Assembly: GCA_965232165.1 (NCBI GenBank)
Contig: CBDDOY010000001.1
Span: forward strand, 1,922,001-1,986,000
Source: UBA2779 sp965232165
GTDB taxonomy: Bacteria > Spirochaetota > Spirochaetia > DSM-2461
Direction of reading: 5' to 3'
Length of the DNA stretch: 64,000 nt
This document shows, piece after piece, positions 52,227-61,090 of this stretch; position 1 is the first letter of the stretch, and each line of letters opens with the position of its first letter. The translations under genes and the position numbers were made by a program. The notes beneath the pieces are model-generated. The model worked only from the letters and a program-made list of their open reading frames with translations, did no database searches and was not told the origin of the DNA.

Positions 52227-54227
52227 TTAAAACAGGGAAATTTTCACTCGCTTTAGGTAGCCGATCTTGCTCATCGGGTATTCGACAGGTTCCTCATTGG
52301 GGATGGAATAGCCCGACAGTATGTGTTTCTCCCCCTGCTTCGTGATATGGCGCGGGATAATAGTGATGCTTTCCATGTCATTGTCACGGGCCAGGCTGAG
52401 TTCCAGCCACTCGTTTCTTTCTTTCATCGCGGCCTCAGCTAGATTGAGTTTGGCATGGTAATCCAAACCCGTCGCATGCATGATTCCGGTTCGCCAGGCC
52501 CCCGGGCGTATCTGCTCAGGGGTGAGTATGAGACGGCGGTCCAGCCTCTTGTAAAAAATCACCCTCTCTTCGGCACTCAACTCTTCTACCGCCGGATGTC
52601 TGGTCAGTTCCTCTAGGATAGCGGTAGGCGGGGAGTAGTCTGGCGCCAGCCAATTAAGATGGACAGGTTTGTCGGCGTTCGTGACGGAATTCCACCCGGC
52701 ATGATACCGCATGCCTTCAATTTTCCATTCATTCAACTCCTTGGTTATCGTTTTCAACAGGGATTCGGGTAATCCCCTCACTCGTGGTATGTGCTTCAAG
52801 CCTATCTTGGCAAGGGCCTGCGGCCAGAATTTTCTATCAGCATAGTCAAGCAGCCACAATCCCTTCGCCGGATGGCTGAGGGCATGGTCCTTCAGGGCTT
52901 GTGTTTCCTCGATGATGCTGAGTTGCCGGCCCTTGGCGGTCAGCACAAGGCCGAATTGAAGGGAGAGTGAACTGTATTCTTTGCTCCACTCCTGTATCAT
53001 GATGGCGATGTTATCGGGGGCGGGATACCCGGAATGCCGTTCAATGACTCGGATCAGGGACTCCGGGGCGACATCGGCATCCATTCCGGCTAAGAAGTGT
53101 TCCTTCTCCAGGCGGCAGCTTATCACTGTTTCATAGCGCATCTCTGCGGCCGTCAGGCTCAGGGCACAGGACAGTGGAAATCCGGGCTTGCAGATGATGT
53201 CTCCTGCGGGGGTGATGCTCAGCGTGCTGTTCTCGCTCTGCTGACGAGGTTCAGGACGGCCAATTCCTCCGTTTTCTCCAGTAACGAGTTCTCCCAGAAG
53301 CATTAGATTGGACAGAATTTTCCTGGCGCTCCTATGAGACAGCAAGGAACTTTCACTGGCGATGATTCGAATCAAGCGGGTTATCTTCTCGGTTTCGTAA
53401 GTCTTTCCAGGGGGCAGCATTTCGGTGAAGACATGGACAATCCTGGCCGCCGTATGGATACTTCGACTGTGTCTCAGGATAGCGTAACTGATCATAACGG
53501 CCCGCCTGTCTCTTGGAGAACAGTTTTCCAAGTCCTGCCAGGCTTTTAAATTCGCTTTGAGTTCGCCTTGCTTGAGGGAAACCAGATTAGCCTGCATTAA
53601 CGCATGCCCTATAATGTTGATCCGATCCTCGCCCTTGTCGTCTTGGAAGAGGCTGCCGAAGCGTCGGCGCATCGTTTCAAGGGTCCTCTTTCGCCAGCTT
53701 CCATCTAGCCGCAGTACGAGATGGGATTCAGCGAGGAAATTCAAGATCGAATTGAAGAAAATGTCGTTGAACCATGGTTTTTGATTTTCTTCGAGATCGC
53801 CTGTGGACCTGCCGAGGATAACACCCGGGCCGATGTATCCGGCCTCGCGTATGCGTTCTCCTAGCGGGGTTAACGCGTATTTTATGTCCTGATCACTAGC
53901 GGAAATCTGCCAAATCAGGAGTCGTTCTTCGAGATTGAGAATGCGCTTATGAACGGCAAATTTTCTCGTGCCGGGAATGATCTGAGTCAGCATGGCCTCT
54001 GAGACGGTGCCGCAGAGGTATGCACAGGAGAGCAATATGGCATCGGGTTCATCGATGTAGGCGATGCTGCATCTCAGCACCTCTTCCCGATTCAAGAAAC
54101 CGATCAATGAGCTGATGAGTTCCGGTTTATGGAAGGGAGTACTCACCGGCCCAAGATAGTGACGGATAACCTCAAAAAATGCCGCATCGCTCAGGGAAGA
54201 AAAGACGCGCTCCCAGTCTTCTTTCAT
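52227..54227 (-). CDS. Helicase-associated protein (Helicase_C_3-type), partner of XPB helicase
   Basis: The 666-aa protein lacks Walker motifs. It opens MKEDWERVFSSLSDAAFFEV and has a long helical middle. Proteins of this kind carry the 'Helicase conserved C-terminal domain' PF13625 and are encoded beside bacterial XPB helicases in spirochaetes and actinobacteria. The region DADVAPESLIRVIERHSGYP is the typical domain segment. ATG 54227 has GGAGG seven bases upstream and overlaps the XPB stop by 4 bp. It probably acts in a complex with XPB. The exact function is unknown. Confidence 0.7.
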   Translation of the reverse strand: MKEDWERVFSSLSDAAFFEVIRHYLGPVSTPFHKPELISSLIGFLNREEVLRCSIAYIDEPDAILLSCAYLCGTVSEAMLTQIIPGTRKFAVHKRILNLEERLLIWQISASDQDIKYALTPLGERIREAGYIGPGVILGRSTGDLEENQKPWFNDIFFNSILNFLAESHLVLRLDGSWRKRTLETMRRRFGSLFQDDKGEDRINIIGHALMQANLVSLKQGELKANLKAWQDLENCSPRDRRAVMISYAILRHSRSIHTAARIVHVFTEMLPPGKTYETEKITRLIRIIASESSLLSHRSARKILSNLMLLGELVTGENGGIGRPEPRQQSENSTLSITPAGDIICKPGFPLSCALSLTAAEMRYETVISCRLEKEHFLAGMDADVAPESLIRVIERHSGYPAPDNIAIMIQEWSKEYSSLSLQFGLVLTAKGRQLSIIEETQALKDHALSHPAKGLWLLDYADRKFWPQALAKIGLKHIPRVRGLPESLLKTITKELNEWKIEGMRYHAGWNSVTNADKPVHLNWLAPDYSPPTAILEELTRHPAVEELSAEERVIFYKRLDRRLILTPEQIRPGAWRTGIMHATGLDYHAKLNLAEAAMKERNEWLELSLARDNDMESITIIPRHITKQGEKHILSGYSIPNEEPVEYPMSKIGYLKRVKISLF

Positions 54228-55921
54228 TCTGTTTCCTCCCATATATCAAGGTTGTAACGATATCCTTGTTCGATGAGAAAACGCTGCCGGTTCAGGGCGT
54301 AATCTTCTTCTACGGTGCCACGGGATACCAGGGAGTAGAACCTGGAATCCCTCTTCTTCGGCCTCAGAATGCGGCCCAGCCGCTGGGCCTCCTCCTGCCG
54401 CGAACCATAGGTGCCCGATAATTGGATGGCCATCGAGGCGTCCGGCAGGTCTATGGCGAAGTTCGCCACTTTGGACACCACGATAACTCTTACCTCGCCC
54501 CGGCGGAATATTTCATATATTCGTTCACGTTCTGCGTTGGGAGTTTTTCCGGTTACGATTGGGGCTTCAAGGCGCCGTGCCATCTCCTCTAACTGATTGA
54601 TGTACTGACCGATGACCAATATCAGGTCTTCCGGGCTATTTTTTATCAGTTGCAGGGCAATGTCGATTTTTCTGGGATTTTCTGCCGCTATGCGCACCTT
54701 GCGGCGTTTCTCCGCCATGGCGTAGGAAATGCGCAGATTCTTAGGAAGGTCGACACGGATTTCCTGACATCGCCCCTCGGCTATCCATCCCGATGCCTCC
54801 AGTTCTTTCCAGGGCACATCGCAGCGTTTGGGACCGACAAGGGAAAACACATCCCGTTCGGTTCCATCTTCCCTCAGCAGTGTCGCGGTGAGTCCAAGTC
54901 GCCGTACCGCCTGGAGTTCTGCCGTTACCCGAAAGATCGGTGCGGGCAGAAGATGGACTTCATCGTAGATGATTAAGCCCCATGGATGATTGCGAAAGAG
55001 GTCAAAATGCACAAAAGGACTCTGCTTGTCCTTGCGCCAGGTGATGATTTGGTAAGTGGCTATGGTGACGGGACCGCTTTCCTTCCTTTCCCCTGAATAC
55101 TCGGCGATGTCCTCATCCTGAAGATGAGTCTTGTCGAGAAGTTCATTGCGCCATTGATGGACTGCGGCGATATTGGTGGTGAGTATGAGGGTGCGGCGGC
55201 CAAGATTGGCCATGGCGGCGATGCCGATGATGGTCTTTCCCGACCCACAGGGCATGACCACGGTGCCGAAACCTGTGCCCGGTTTTCCATTGCCGAGGAA
55301 GGCGCGTGCGGCCGAATTCTGGTAGTCTCGGATCACGAATGGACGGCCATCCAGACAGCATCTCCTTATTCTTATATTGAACGCCTGGCCTTCTTTCAAG
55401 GGGGCAAGATCGATGACGGGAAAACCTAATTTGATGAGTTCGGCCTTAACCGTGCCGCGTGATGTGAGCGGAATGGCAAAATTTCCTCCCATCGGTATGA
55501 GTCGGCGAGAGAGTGATTTATGGGCACGCAGCCGTTCGCCTATGTCTGTATCTTCTACCTGAAGGAGAAGCCAGTCATCTAGGTTATTTCCCTGCATGGT
55601 GATATCCCTAGGGAGAGGGAGCAGCCTCAGCTTCCCCCATCGCCCCATGGTGTCGCTTATCTGTATGATGAGTGCGCCAGGAATATCATAACGGCTCCAG
55701 TACCTGAGTGATGTCATGATTTTATTTAGAGTCCACCCCGCACCGGCGGCATTCCACAGGGATAGAGGGGTAATTCTGTAAGTATGGATATGCTCCGGCG
55801 ATTTCTCCAGCTCCGCATAGGCGGATATCTCGCCTTGAGCCGCGTCAAACACGGGAAGATGCACATCAAGAAGCAGTGAACCGTCACTCTGAACGATAAG
55901 CGGCTTGTCGTCTGAATCCAT
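54224..55921 (-). CDS. XPB/Rad25-type superfamily 2 DNA helicase
   Basis: The 565-aa SF2 helicase has an N-terminal damage-recognition-like region (~1-200), then RDYQNSAARAFLG (Q-motif-like), Walker A VMPCGSGKTIIGIAA, motif Ia LILTTN, motif II IIYDEVHLLPAP, motif III LGLTATLLREDG and motif VI EEAQRLGRILRPK. XPB-like helicases unwind DNA in repair and transcription in eukaryotes and archaea and occur in a few bacterial groups, spirochaetes included. ATG 55921 is used. A frame upstream to 55948 runs into a repeat fragment. It is coupled to its downstream partner. Confidence 0.9.
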   Translation of the reverse strand: MDSDDKPLIVQSDGSLLLDVHLPVFDAAQGEISAYAELEKSPEHIHTYRITPLSLWNAAGAGWTLNKIMTSLRYWSRYDIPGALIIQISDTMGRWGKLRLLPLPRDITMQGNNLDDWLLLQVEDTDIGERLRAHKSLSRRLIPMGGNFAIPLTSRGTVKAELIKLGFPVIDLAPLKEGQAFNIRIRRCCLDGRPFVIRDYQNSAARAFLGNGKPGTGFGTVVMPCGSGKTIIGIAAMANLGRRTLILTTNIAAVHQWRNELLDKTHLQDEDIAEYSGERKESGPVTIATYQIITWRKDKQSPFVHFDLFRNHPWGLIIYDEVHLLPAPIFRVTAELQAVRRLGLTATLLREDGTERDVFSLVGPKRCDVPWKELEASGWIAEGRCQEIRVDLPKNLRISYAMAEKRRKVRIAAENPRKIDIALQLIKNSPEDLILVIGQYINQLEEMARRLEAPIVTGKTPNAERERIYEIFRRGEVRVIVVSKVANFAIDLPDASMAIQLSGTYGSRQEEAQRLGRILRPKKRDSRFYSLVSRGTVEEDYALNRQRFLIEQGYRYNLDIWEETE

Positions 55922-55937
55922 TAAATAGGAGTATAGA

Positions 55938-55962
55938 GGGCATCTCAAAAAACATCCATTCT
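55938..55962. repeat. Repeat family A-related end fragment upstream of the helicase gene
   Basis: GGGCATCTCAAAAAACATCC then ATTC resembles a family A end and is very close to the fragment at 41653. It is 17 bp from the helicase start codon. The DNA from here to 56115 contains no gene. Confidence 0.5.
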
Positions 55963-56115
55963 ATGTACGCAGTCAGGTGAAACACACGGATTGCCCAGAA
56001 GATATTTAACCGCTAGAAGCACGAAATACACCGGCCTAGGCAGGGGCTAACTAACTGTTTTTTCTTCTGGTAATTATGCTTTAGAGATACTCTTTATCAA
56101 ATCAGGAGGAAGATA

Positions 56116-56259
56116 TTGATACTCAGCAGAGCCCAAAATCTAGTATTCCGGATCAGAGTCAATATGAAGGCATTGAACCGGCATCTGCCCATTTCCATCT
56201 GGAGAGAGGGGGAGGGCGTTTGCATATATAAGGAGGAGCATAATGCAGAACAATTTTGA
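56116..56259 (+). CDS. Small upstream reading frame 1 (47 aa)
   Basis: TTG start with a strong AGGAGGA (56104-56110) five bases before it. The product contains RVNMKALNRHLPISIWREGE and is basic and soluble. It overlaps the next small frame by 17 bp. No family is recognised. The good ribosome binding site and the chain of overlapping frames suggest real translation, but this is unproven. Confidence 0.35.
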   Translation: MILSRAQNLVFRIRVNMKALNRHLPISIWREGEGVCIYKEEHNAEQF

Positions 56260-56359
56260 TATGGACTGTTCTTTGATCTGCTGTTATGACGGCAATAATG
56301 ATATTTATAAGGATGATATATCTGATCAGCTGCTATTTTTCGAAGGAGAAGGAAAATGA
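56243..56359 (+). CDS. Small upstream reading frame 2 (38 aa), coupled to the surface lipoprotein
   Basis: ATG with AAGGAGGAGC directly upstream. The peptide is acidic with DCSLICCYDGNNDIYKDD in the middle, holding three cysteines. Its TGA overlaps the ATG of the lipoprotein gene (ATGA), so translation of the big gene is probably coupled to it. It is a candidate leader peptide or small partner protein. Confidence 0.45.
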   Translation: MQNNFDMDCSLICCYDGNNDIYKDDISDQLLFFEGEGK

Positions 56360-58965
56360 AGAAGTTTTCCTGGCTAATGAGCAGGGGAGCCCTGCTCTCA
56401 ATCGGACTGTTGGCGTTTCTGGCATCGTGCCCGGGAACAACGGATGATGAGAACGGCGGTACAACGCAGCCGTCATTCACGTACAGCAGCGGAGTCACCG
56501 CAGAATTCGGCATGGCTCAGGACGCGGCGAGTTCTGCGCCGACGTGGACAAACCTGCCGGCGGGCACCGTCACCTACAGCATCGAGGGGCCGCCGGACGG
56601 CTCGAGTCTTAACGTTGCACCCGCCGTAGGAAATGACGGAGCTGTGACCGTCCCGAAAGACGCCCATGCCGCGGCTGAGGACTGGACCGTGACGGCCGCC
56701 GCTGGAGGCTCAACGTACACGGCAAAGATCACGATAACAGTTAATCCGAAAGAACACACGATAGGAACGGTGTCCTATACGGCGATAACCGCCAGCAAAG
56801 ATGTTGAGATTACGCCGGTGAGACCGAGCTTTACAGACGCACTGCCAAGTGGCGCTGCGGCTGTATACACGGTGGCCCCCGCTCTTCCCGCCGGCCTGGA
56901 CCTCGACCCTGCCACGGGAGAAATTACCGGGACCCCCTCCGCGGAGCAGGCAGAGACGGAGCACACCGTTACCCTCACCCTGACGGGGAACTATTCGGGA
57001 ACGGCGACAGCCTCAATAACAGTCACCGTCACCGCTGACGCCAGGGCCCCCTGGGTGGAATCTCTGGTTTATGATACCGCCTCTGTCTTCGTTGAAGTGA
57101 AGGGCGGCGCAGTCGCCGGTGAAGTAACCATTGCCCCGCCCGTCCTCACACAGAAGACCGATGTCACATCTCCCATAACAGCAGAGTACTCCAGCGTGGA
57201 AAACAGAGCTGCTGTCGACAGCAGCTCTGGAGAGATCACCATCTCAGCCGGAGCGGTTCTCTCGGACATTGACGGGAATGACTTCACCTTCAATATAAAG
57301 GTAATCGACAGCGGCGGCGCCTATGCCGACTTCCAGGAGACGGTCACAGTAAACTTGCAGAAAGTAAAAAGCATTACATTCGGCACGCCTCCAGCGCTGA
57401 CCTACGGTGATGCACCCCAGATGCTGACAGCTCCTGCGGTGGATGCGGCGAACGGCGCCGACACCGCTGTGACATATAGCACGTCGAATGCCGCTGTTGC
57501 GGACGTGGACTCCGGGACAGGAGAATTGACGATAGCAGCGGCAGGAGAAGTCACCATAACGGCGACATCAACCTTTGACACTTCGGTTGAAGGCGCGCAG
57601 ACTCTCACTATCGCTCAAAAAGATATAAACGCCCTCACAAACCTAACCTTTGGTGACCTGACGGCGTATGCAGGCATTGAATTCAGCGGCGCTATAACGG
57701 TGAGCGGCTTGATCGGCAGCGACACAATGGCGGAGGCATTGAGGTTTGAACCGATTATAACCGGCCCTGTCCAGGTGGCTGCGGACGGTGCTCTGACAAT
57801 ACCCGTGCAGAATAATACGGACAATCATAATACGGTGCACAATATAACCGTAAATGGCACGGGCAGCTATACAGGAAGCAAAGATATCCAGGTGACTCTC
57901 AACGTTCTGGATAGTTATTTCAGCTACACAAGCGGTATTGAAACAGTCCACGGAACAGAGGGACAGAGTTCAGCACCTGTTTGGACAAACCCGCCCGCAG
58001 GTACTGTCGTCTATAGCCTGGAGGGCAGCCCGCAGGGCGTAAGTGTTGATGTTGCAACCGGTGTTGTAACGGTTGAACCGGCCGCGGATGTCAGGGACAC
58101 TGCTCAAATTACCGTGAAGGCAGCAGACGCCGAAGCAGAAGAATACTCCGCTTCCCTGACGGTAACAGTAACGGCCAAAGATATTGCAACAGTGCAGGGC
58201 TTCTCTATTTCCACTGCTGACCGAAATGTCCCCCCCCAATCATCTTTCATTGTAACAATCAACAATGCCGGTCTGACCCTAGAAACTGATTACGGCCTGA
58301 GCATAGAGAAAGATGGATCCGCCGTAGATGCCGTCACCATAAATAACAGCGGTCTAGTCTCTATAGCAAGCACGATCAGCACAGGCAATCTCGGAACGTT
58401 CACCGTGAAGGCTGCCGGTAAAGGCAACTACAGTGGAGAGAAAACAGCCGACTTCAACCTGACGGTAACAGAGGAGGTGGAGTACAACGTAGGCGACACC
58501 GGCCCTGCCGGAGGGAAAATCTTCTATGTGAATCCTAATGCCGGCGATGAATGGACTTACTTGGAGGCTGCCCCTGGTGACATTAGTTTTGTGCAATGGG
58601 GTGGTGGAGGAACATCGGTTAACACCACGGGCACAGACATAGGAACCGGAGTATCCAACACAGCGGCGATAGTGGCCAAACTTGGTGATAACGGAGGAAC
58701 GAATTACGCGGCGAAAATCTGTAGCGAGTATACAAGAAACTATTTCGGTGTTATTTATAACGACTGGTTTCTGCCGTCCAGGGATGAGTTGGATGAGTTG
58801 TATGGGCAGAAAGGTTCAGTAGGTAACTTCGAATCTAGCTACTACTGGTCCTCGTCGGAGACCGATTCCGATTCCGCGTGGCTACAGAACTTCGCCGATG
58901 GCGTCCAGGCTGACGGCGGCGACAAGGGCGGCGATAGATATGTCCGTGCGGTGAGGGCTTTTTAA
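56356..58965 (+). CDS. Large surface lipoprotein with Ig-like repeats and a DUF1566/Lcl-type C-terminal domain
   Basis: The 869-aa protein has lipobox LLAFLASC (Cys ~residue 25), then bacterial Ig-like and putative-Ig modules. One pair is clearly duplicated: SAPTWTNLPAGTVTYSIEG (~54) and SAPVWTNPPAGTVVYSLEG (~540). The He_PIG-like LDLDPATGEITGTPS and Big_2-like VDSGTGELTIAAAGEVTITA lie between. The last ~150 residues (GDTGPAGGKIFYVNPN, WFLPSRDELDELYG, YYWSSSETDSDSAWLQNF) form the DUF1566/Lcl C-type-lectin-like domain. It is probably exposed on the outer surface and binds ligands. The base composition of the Ig-like part appears GC-richer than its neighbours. Confidence 0.85.
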   Translation: MKKFSWLMSRGALLSIGLLAFLASCPGTTDDENGGTTQPSFTYSSGVTAEFGMAQDAASSAPTWTNLPAGTVTYSIEGPPDGSSLNVAPAVGNDGAVTVPKDAHAAAEDWTVTAAAGGSTYTAKITITVNPKEHTIGTVSYTAITASKDVEITPVRPSFTDALPSGAAAVYTVAPALPAGLDLDPATGEITGTPSAEQAETEHTVTLTLTGNYSGTATASITVTVTADARAPWVESLVYDTASVFVEVKGGAVAGEVTIAPPVLTQKTDVTSPITAEYSSVENRAAVDSSSGEITISAGAVLSDIDGNDFTFNIKVIDSGGAYADFQETVTVNLQKVKSITFGTPPALTYGDAPQMLTAPAVDAANGADTAVTYSTSNAAVADVDSGTGELTIAAAGEVTITATSTFDTSVEGAQTLTIAQKDINALTNLTFGDLTAYAGIEFSGAITVSGLIGSDTMAEALRFEPIITGPVQVAADGALTIPVQNNTDNHNTVHNITVNGTGSYTGSKDIQVTLNVLDSYFSYTSGIETVHGTEGQSSAPVWTNPPAGTVVYSLEGSPQGVSVDVATGVVTVEPAADVRDTAQITVKAADAEAEEYSASLTVTVTAKDIATVQGFSISTADRNVPPQSSFIVTINNAGLTLETDYGLSIEKDGSAVDAVTINNSGLVSIASTISTGNLGTFTVKAAGKGNYSGEKTADFNLTVTEEVEYNVGDTGPAGGKIFYVNPNAGDEWTYLEAAPGDISFVQWGGGGTSVNTTGTDIGTGVSNTAAIVAKLGDNGGTNYAAKICSEYTRNYFGVIYNDWFLPSRDELDELYGQKGSVGNFESSYYWSSSETDSDSAWLQNFADGVQADGGDKGGDRYVRAVRAF

Positions 58966-58987
58966 ACTATTTGCCCATTTAACTATT

Positions 58988-59020
58988 GCATTCAGCGTTG
59001 GTTAAGCCAACGCTGAATGC
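58988..59020 (+). terminator. Stem-loop after the surface lipoprotein gene
   Basis: GCATTCAGCGTTGG (58988-59001) and CCAACGCTGAATGC (59007-59020) form a perfect 14-bp stem with a 5-base loop, 22 bp after the stop codon. The T-tract behind it is short (ATTTCTT), so it may terminate or stabilise the transcript. Confidence 0.6.
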
Positions 59021-59047
59021 CGCATTTCTTACACATCCTAAGCTTAC

Positions 59048-59274
59048 GGGCACCTCTAAAAAACCCATTTAGTTCTTGACTCGCCCTGCCTGCCGCGCAG
59101 GACACGGCGCAGGTAGGTCTTTTCCGCCGCTACTGCGTTGTCAAAATACTCAACTAAGCTTAAGCTACGCCCTTAGCTTTTGCCTGCCTGTGCGTGTCCG
59201 CACGCAGACAGGCCGCCTTGTATCGACAAAAAATTTCTTCGTCAATTTCCTGAAGCTGTTTCTTAGAGGTGCCC
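59048..59274 (-). repeat. Repeat family A (MITE), copy 9, expanded by two small hairpins
   Basis: This copy is 227 bp instead of 163 because two GC-rich palindromic segments (about 59084-59117 and 59183-59212) interrupt the usual sequence. The ends are intact. Flanks TTAC and TACA do not duplicate exactly. An insertion sequence begins 6 bp further. Confidence 0.9.
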
Positions 59275-59280
59275 TACATA

Positions 59281-60875
59281 GGGCTTGCTTAAAAAGTCAT
59301 CACGCCACCTTCTTCCTACGGATTTTATAGGTTTCCTTAATCGCGCTTATCTCATCTTCTGCCATTTTATCCAAGTTCATAACGATGGCCGTGATTTGTA
59401 TCTCACATTCACTGGTAACTGCCAACTTCGCTTTTATCCTATCCATCCCATATCGTCTTTTACCAACACCGAATCGTCCTTCTATTGCAATTCGATCAAC
59501 ATAATCCTGATTTCTTATTTTCTTTTCCCGCAACAGCTCCTTACGATTTTTGTCGGTTTCCTTTTTGGGGCGTCCGAGTGGTTTTCCCGATAACCGGCAA
59601 TGGTATGTATCACGACATAAGTTCCGGTTATCCCTTGTAAGATAAATCTTGTCCGCATGAACCGACTCGGGATAACAGCCATATCTTTTCTTATACAATT
59701 CTATCTGAGTTTTAAGCTCTGCCGATTCATTGTAATTGTCCCATGAGAGTCGATCTATGAAGCAGAATCCATCAATCAGACTTACAGAAATCTTAGCGCC
59801 GAATTCTACGGGAGTTCCCGCTTTGCCTCTTACAATTGGCCTCACATGAGGCTGATTTATGCTGACTATACGATTATCACACCTTTGAAGATGGTTGTTC
59901 CACATTTCGTGCTGTCGGTTATAGAGTTCTTCAATAACATGGAGCTGACACCATACGTCGGGACTGATTTTATCGTGTTCGGCATAACCCAGAAGACATT
60001 TGATGTACTTCAGATCTCGCTTAAGGTACTGCAGCTGCTTCCTGACGGCACTTCGTCCTGCCTTCATCCCCGGTTTCCGTTTCTTGACATATTCAAGAAA
60101 ATCCCGATGACCATTCCGGCGGCAGTCCCGAGGTTTCTTAATCCCTTGTGCTTTTACGGCTATATACAGTTTGTCAATGATCTTCCCGCATTTTTCTCGG
60201 CCTTCATTGAGCAGTGAGACATCAGTCGGATAACAAATATCTGCGGGACAGCATGTGGCGTCAATAATGAGTTTCCCTCTGTTCTCTACTTCATTTTCTT
60301 CTGTTTTCTTGCTGTCTTGCGGCGTTTTTTTTTAAGATCATCCTGATATTCCCGAAAGAGAATTTCATTTAGTTTACCAAGAAGAACACCGCTGCAGCGA
60401 GCACGAAAGGAAGGAAGCAGAGAAGCGGAAAAAGGCGCCTCATCAGAGTATCTTTCGTAACCGAGAAAATACTGCAGGTAAGGATTCTCCCTTACCTGCT
60501 CAACTAATTCCCTGTCAGAAACTTGAAGTTTTTCTTTTATCAGAAGGGCTCCTGAAGCTTCCCTTATATTTTTCGCAGGGGCTCCCTCATCCGGAGAAAA
60601 ATGCTTGTCGTATTCTGATTCAAGCTCATGCCAGGGGATTTTGTTACTTAACACCGCCCATCGATTATCGGCGTTAAGGTGTCCGTTAAGGTGTCCTCCA
60701 AACGGAAGATAGAAATCGAACAGTTTCTGTTGATTTGACTCCATATACTTATACATTGTTCTCTCCCAAGTGCAAGGGTTTCAGTACAATCTAAAGATTA
60801 TGCTTGCACCTGAGACTATTCTACTAGAAGTTAATTCTTTTGTAAATCTATAGTTACTACTTTTTCAGCAAGCCC
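59281..60875 (-). mobile_element. Insertion sequence (1595 bp, IS5/IS1182-like) with 6-bp target duplication
   Basis: The ends GGGCTTGCTTAAAAAGT and ACTTTTTCAGCAAGCCC are inverted repeats with one mismatch. TACATA occurs directly outside both (59275-59280 and 60876-60881). Between the transposase start and the right end are AAGTGCAAGGG and CTTGCACCT, able to form a stem-loop. It landed 6 bp from the edge of family A copy 9. Confidence 0.9.
59300..60756 (-). CDS. DDE transposase split by a -1 frameshift
   Basis: The first frame (60756 to 60286, 156 aa) carries the DUF772-type N-terminus with QVSDRELVEQVRENPYLQYF. The second frame (up to about 60330, ending 59300) holds the catalytic part: LIIDATCCPADICYPTDVSL with the first Asp, the SVHADKIYLTRDNRNLC region with another Asp, and RIAIEGRFGVGKRRYGMDRI with the Glu. 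The frames are related by a -1 shift, and a run of nine A on the coding strand inside the overlap (ending KKKTPQDSKK after slippage) could serve as a programmed slippery site. It may also be an inactivating indel in that run. Confidence 0.8.
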
Positions 60876-60881
60876 TACATA

Positions 60882-61090
60882 GAATTGCTGGCGCTTCTTC
60901 AGGCAGCGCATCATTAAGTTGTGAGTTGTGGATTATCAGCCTGTGCGGTGAACGCAGCACAGACAGGATTCCGGTGCTATATGCCGCTGTTGTTTATCCC
61001 TGAACTCAAAACTCCCCCGCACAAATTTCCTGCAGGCAGTGGACAAACGGTATCTGTCGATGTATATTATAATAAATGTTTCTGTATCTA
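60882..61090. other. Spacer between the IS and its derivative, no gene
   Basis: No frame with coding character or ribosome binding site. The only note is an AT-rich patch (TGTATATTATAATAAATG, around 61058-61078). Confidence 0.3.

Noticed and set aside
56097..56513. Reverse-strand frame opposite the lipoprotein start
   Set aside because: It overlaps three forward frames with ribosome binding sites and has no coding signature of its own.
58440..58965. Variable region of a diversity-generating retroelement
   Set aside because: No reverse transcriptase, template repeat or strongly adenine-rich codon pattern is present in the window.
8530..59274. Repeats as a CRISPR array
   Set aside because: The copies are kilobases apart, ~163 bp long and have target duplications. 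There is no regular spacing and no cas gene.
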